Shown here in pieces: positions 62,908-64,000 of a DNA stretch of 64,000 nt. The DNA is taken from NCBI GenBank assembly GCA_045631485.1, contig JAZQUU010000039.1, positions 124,001 to 188,000 of the forward strand. Reading direction: 5' to 3'. A program made the translations under genes and the position numbers. Position 1 is the stretch's first letter. Each line of letters opens with the position of its first letter. The notes beneath the pieces are model-generated. The model saw only the letters and a list, made by a program, of their open reading frames with translations. It was not told the origin of the DNA and searched no databases. This stretch comes from SIG452 sp045631485 (lineage in GTDB: Bacteria; Bacillota; Clostridia; UMGS1840).

Positions 62908-64000
62908 ATGTATCAGTTATTAAAACAAGAAGGCGAAGCTCGCCGCGGTGAATTTAAAACCGTTCACGGCACCATTCAGACTCCCGTGTTTATGAATGTG
63001 GGAACTGCGGCGGCAATTAAAGGTGCGGTTTCGGCTTTGGATTTAAAAGATATCGGATGCCAGGTGGAGCTTTCCAACACCTATCATTTGCATCTTCGTC
63101 CCGGAGATGAAGTGGTGAAAAAAATGGGCGGCTTACATAAATTTATGAATTGGGACCGCCCCATTTTAACCGATAGTGGCGGATTTCAGATTTTCTCCCT
63201 TGCAAAGCTCCGTAAAATTCAGGAAGAAGGGGTAACCTTTGCTTCTCATATTGACGGACGCCGCATTTTTATGGGGCCGGAACAGTCTATGCAGATTCAG
63301 TCCAATTTAGGTTCCACCATCGCTATGGCGTTTGACGAGTGTGTGGAAAATCCGTCTACCCACAGTTATGTGGAGCGTTCTGCAGCGATGACCGTTCGTT
63401 GGCTAGAGCGTTGCCAAAAAGAAATGGCGCGTCTTAATTCCCTGCCCGACACCGTGAATCCCAATCAGTTATTATTCGGTATCAACCAGGGCGGTATCTA
63501 TGATGATATCCGTGTGGAACATATGAAGCAGATTGCCGAAATGGGATTGGACGGTTATGCTATCGGCGGACTTGCCGTTGGGGAAACTCACGAAGAAATG
63601 TATCGCATTATTGAAGCGGTAACTCCCTATATGCCAAAAGACAAACCCCGTTACTTAATGGGCGTTGGTACCCCGGGTAACATTTTAAATGCGGTGGCAA
63701 GAGGGGTTGACTTTTTCGATTGCGTAATGCCTGCAAGAAATGCCCGTCACGCATCTATTTACACAAAAAACGGCATCATGCATCTGATGAACAAAAAGTA
63801 TGAAACCGATGACAGACCCATTGACGAAAATTGTAACTGTCCCACCTGCCGCAATTTCTCCAGAGCTTATATCAGACATTTATTCAAGGCAAAAGAAATG
63901 CTGGCAATGAGACTTTGCGTAATGCATAATTTATATTTCTATAATGAACTGATGGCAGATATCCGTCATCATATTGAGCAAGGCACTTTCACCAAGTTCT
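62908..64000 (+). CDS. tgt: Queuine/preQ1 tRNA-ribosyltransferase Tgt, 3'-truncated by window edge
   Basis: Exchanges guanine 34 of certain tRNAs for a queuine precursor. 364 codons are visible with no stop; the full protein is usually about 375-390. TDSGGFQIFSL (about 90-100) holds the catalytic Asp region, GGLAVGE is the substrate loop and the second catalytic Asp lies in DFFDCVMP. The zinc site CNCPTC plus a later His (RLCVMHN) is complete. It starts 12 bp after ychF, a likely operon. Only the last residues are missing. Confidence 0.95.
   Translation, partial: MYQLLKQEGEARRGEFKTVHGTIQTPVFMNVGTAAAIKGAVSALDLKDIGCQVELSNTYHLHLRPGDEVVKKMGGLHKFMNWDRPILTDSGGFQIFSLAKLRKIQEEGVTFASHIDGRRIFMGPEQSMQIQSNLGSTIAMAFDECVENPSTHSYVERSAAMTVRWLERCQKEMARLNSLPDTVNPNQLLFGINQGGIYDDIRVEHMKQIAEMGLDGYAIGGLAVGETHEEMYRIIEAVTPYMPKDKPRYLMGVGTPGNILNAVARGVDFFDCVMPARNARHASIYTKNGIMHLMNKKYETDDRPIDENCNCPTCRNFSRAYIRHLFKAKEMLAMRLCVMHNLYFYNELMADIRHHIEQGTFTKF

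Noticed and set aside
1..64000. Search for tRNA, rRNA, CRISPR, prophage, toxin-antitoxin, defence or biosynthetic clusters
   Set aside because: Nothing recognisable: no tRNA cloverleaf or rRNA core sequence was noticed, no spaced repeats, no integrase or transposase, and nearly all frames match core families. A computed tRNA/ncRNA scan would be decisive.

Overview
This 64 kb window is a housekeeping segment of a low-GC, Gram-positive type genome. It most resembles an anaerobic, endospore-forming member of the class Clostridia (Bacillota). The evidence is: a complete rnfCDGEAB ion-pumping ferredoxin:NAD+ complex; an oxygen-sensitive type Fe-S hydro-lyase subunit; the anaerobic radical-SAM HemZ; a PPi-type phosphofructokinase; DivIVA/SepF division genes; a PASTA kinase/phosphatase pair; a GerA/GerC/GerB spore-germination operon; and a 24-codon gene that matches SpoVM in length, key residues and synteny. 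I see no rRNA, tRNA, CRISPR array, transposase or prophage. Coding density is very high.

Layout. Bases 1-1769 (+) hold the end of murJ and mscL, closed by a two-way terminator. From 1830 to 42070 almost everything is on the minus strand. In transcription order this is: asnS, a TPR protein, purL, a purine nucleoside phosphorylase, adenosylhomocysteinase, a VanW-family protein and rnfCDGEAB; then rlmN-prpC-prkC-rsgA-rpe-thiN, in the same order as in Bacillus subtilis; then a terminator, a small membrane protein and spoVM; then clpC; then a metallo-beta-lactamase-fold hydrolase, hemZ, PPi-PFK, a methyltransferase, miaB-mutS-mutL-miaA, an HlyD-like protein, and ylmE-sepF-ylmH-divIVA-lspA-rluD with a thioesterase. 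At 42267-45393 (+) a germination receptor operon diverges from asnS. From 45385 to 56383 (-) there are two operons: hisB-like/HAD/Fe-S hydro-lyase beta/radC, and methyltransferase-ecfA1-ecfA2-ecfT-truA-DUF5711-cvpA-ligA. A miniature inverted-repeat element, a small secreted protein and a short palindromic repeat fill 56.4-57.4 kb. The plus strand then carries a type IIA topoisomerase pair, ychF and most of tgt.

How the genes work together. Cell envelope and division (murJ, lspA, divIVA, sepF, prkC/prpC, VanW), DNA repair (mutSL, ligA, radC), tRNA/rRNA modification (miaA, miaB, rlmN, truA, rluD, tgt) and energy metabolism (rnf, PPi-PFK) are arranged in long co-oriented runs with 1-16 bp overlaps, which suggests translational coupling.

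I found no large undescribed system. The most interesting observations are small: the overlooked spoVM and its membrane-protein neighbour, a HisB-like protein with an altered metal motif, a GerC lacking its C-terminal half, a terminator for one operon embedded inside a coding sequence of the opposite operon, and nested dyads at the asnS/germination divergent promoter region.
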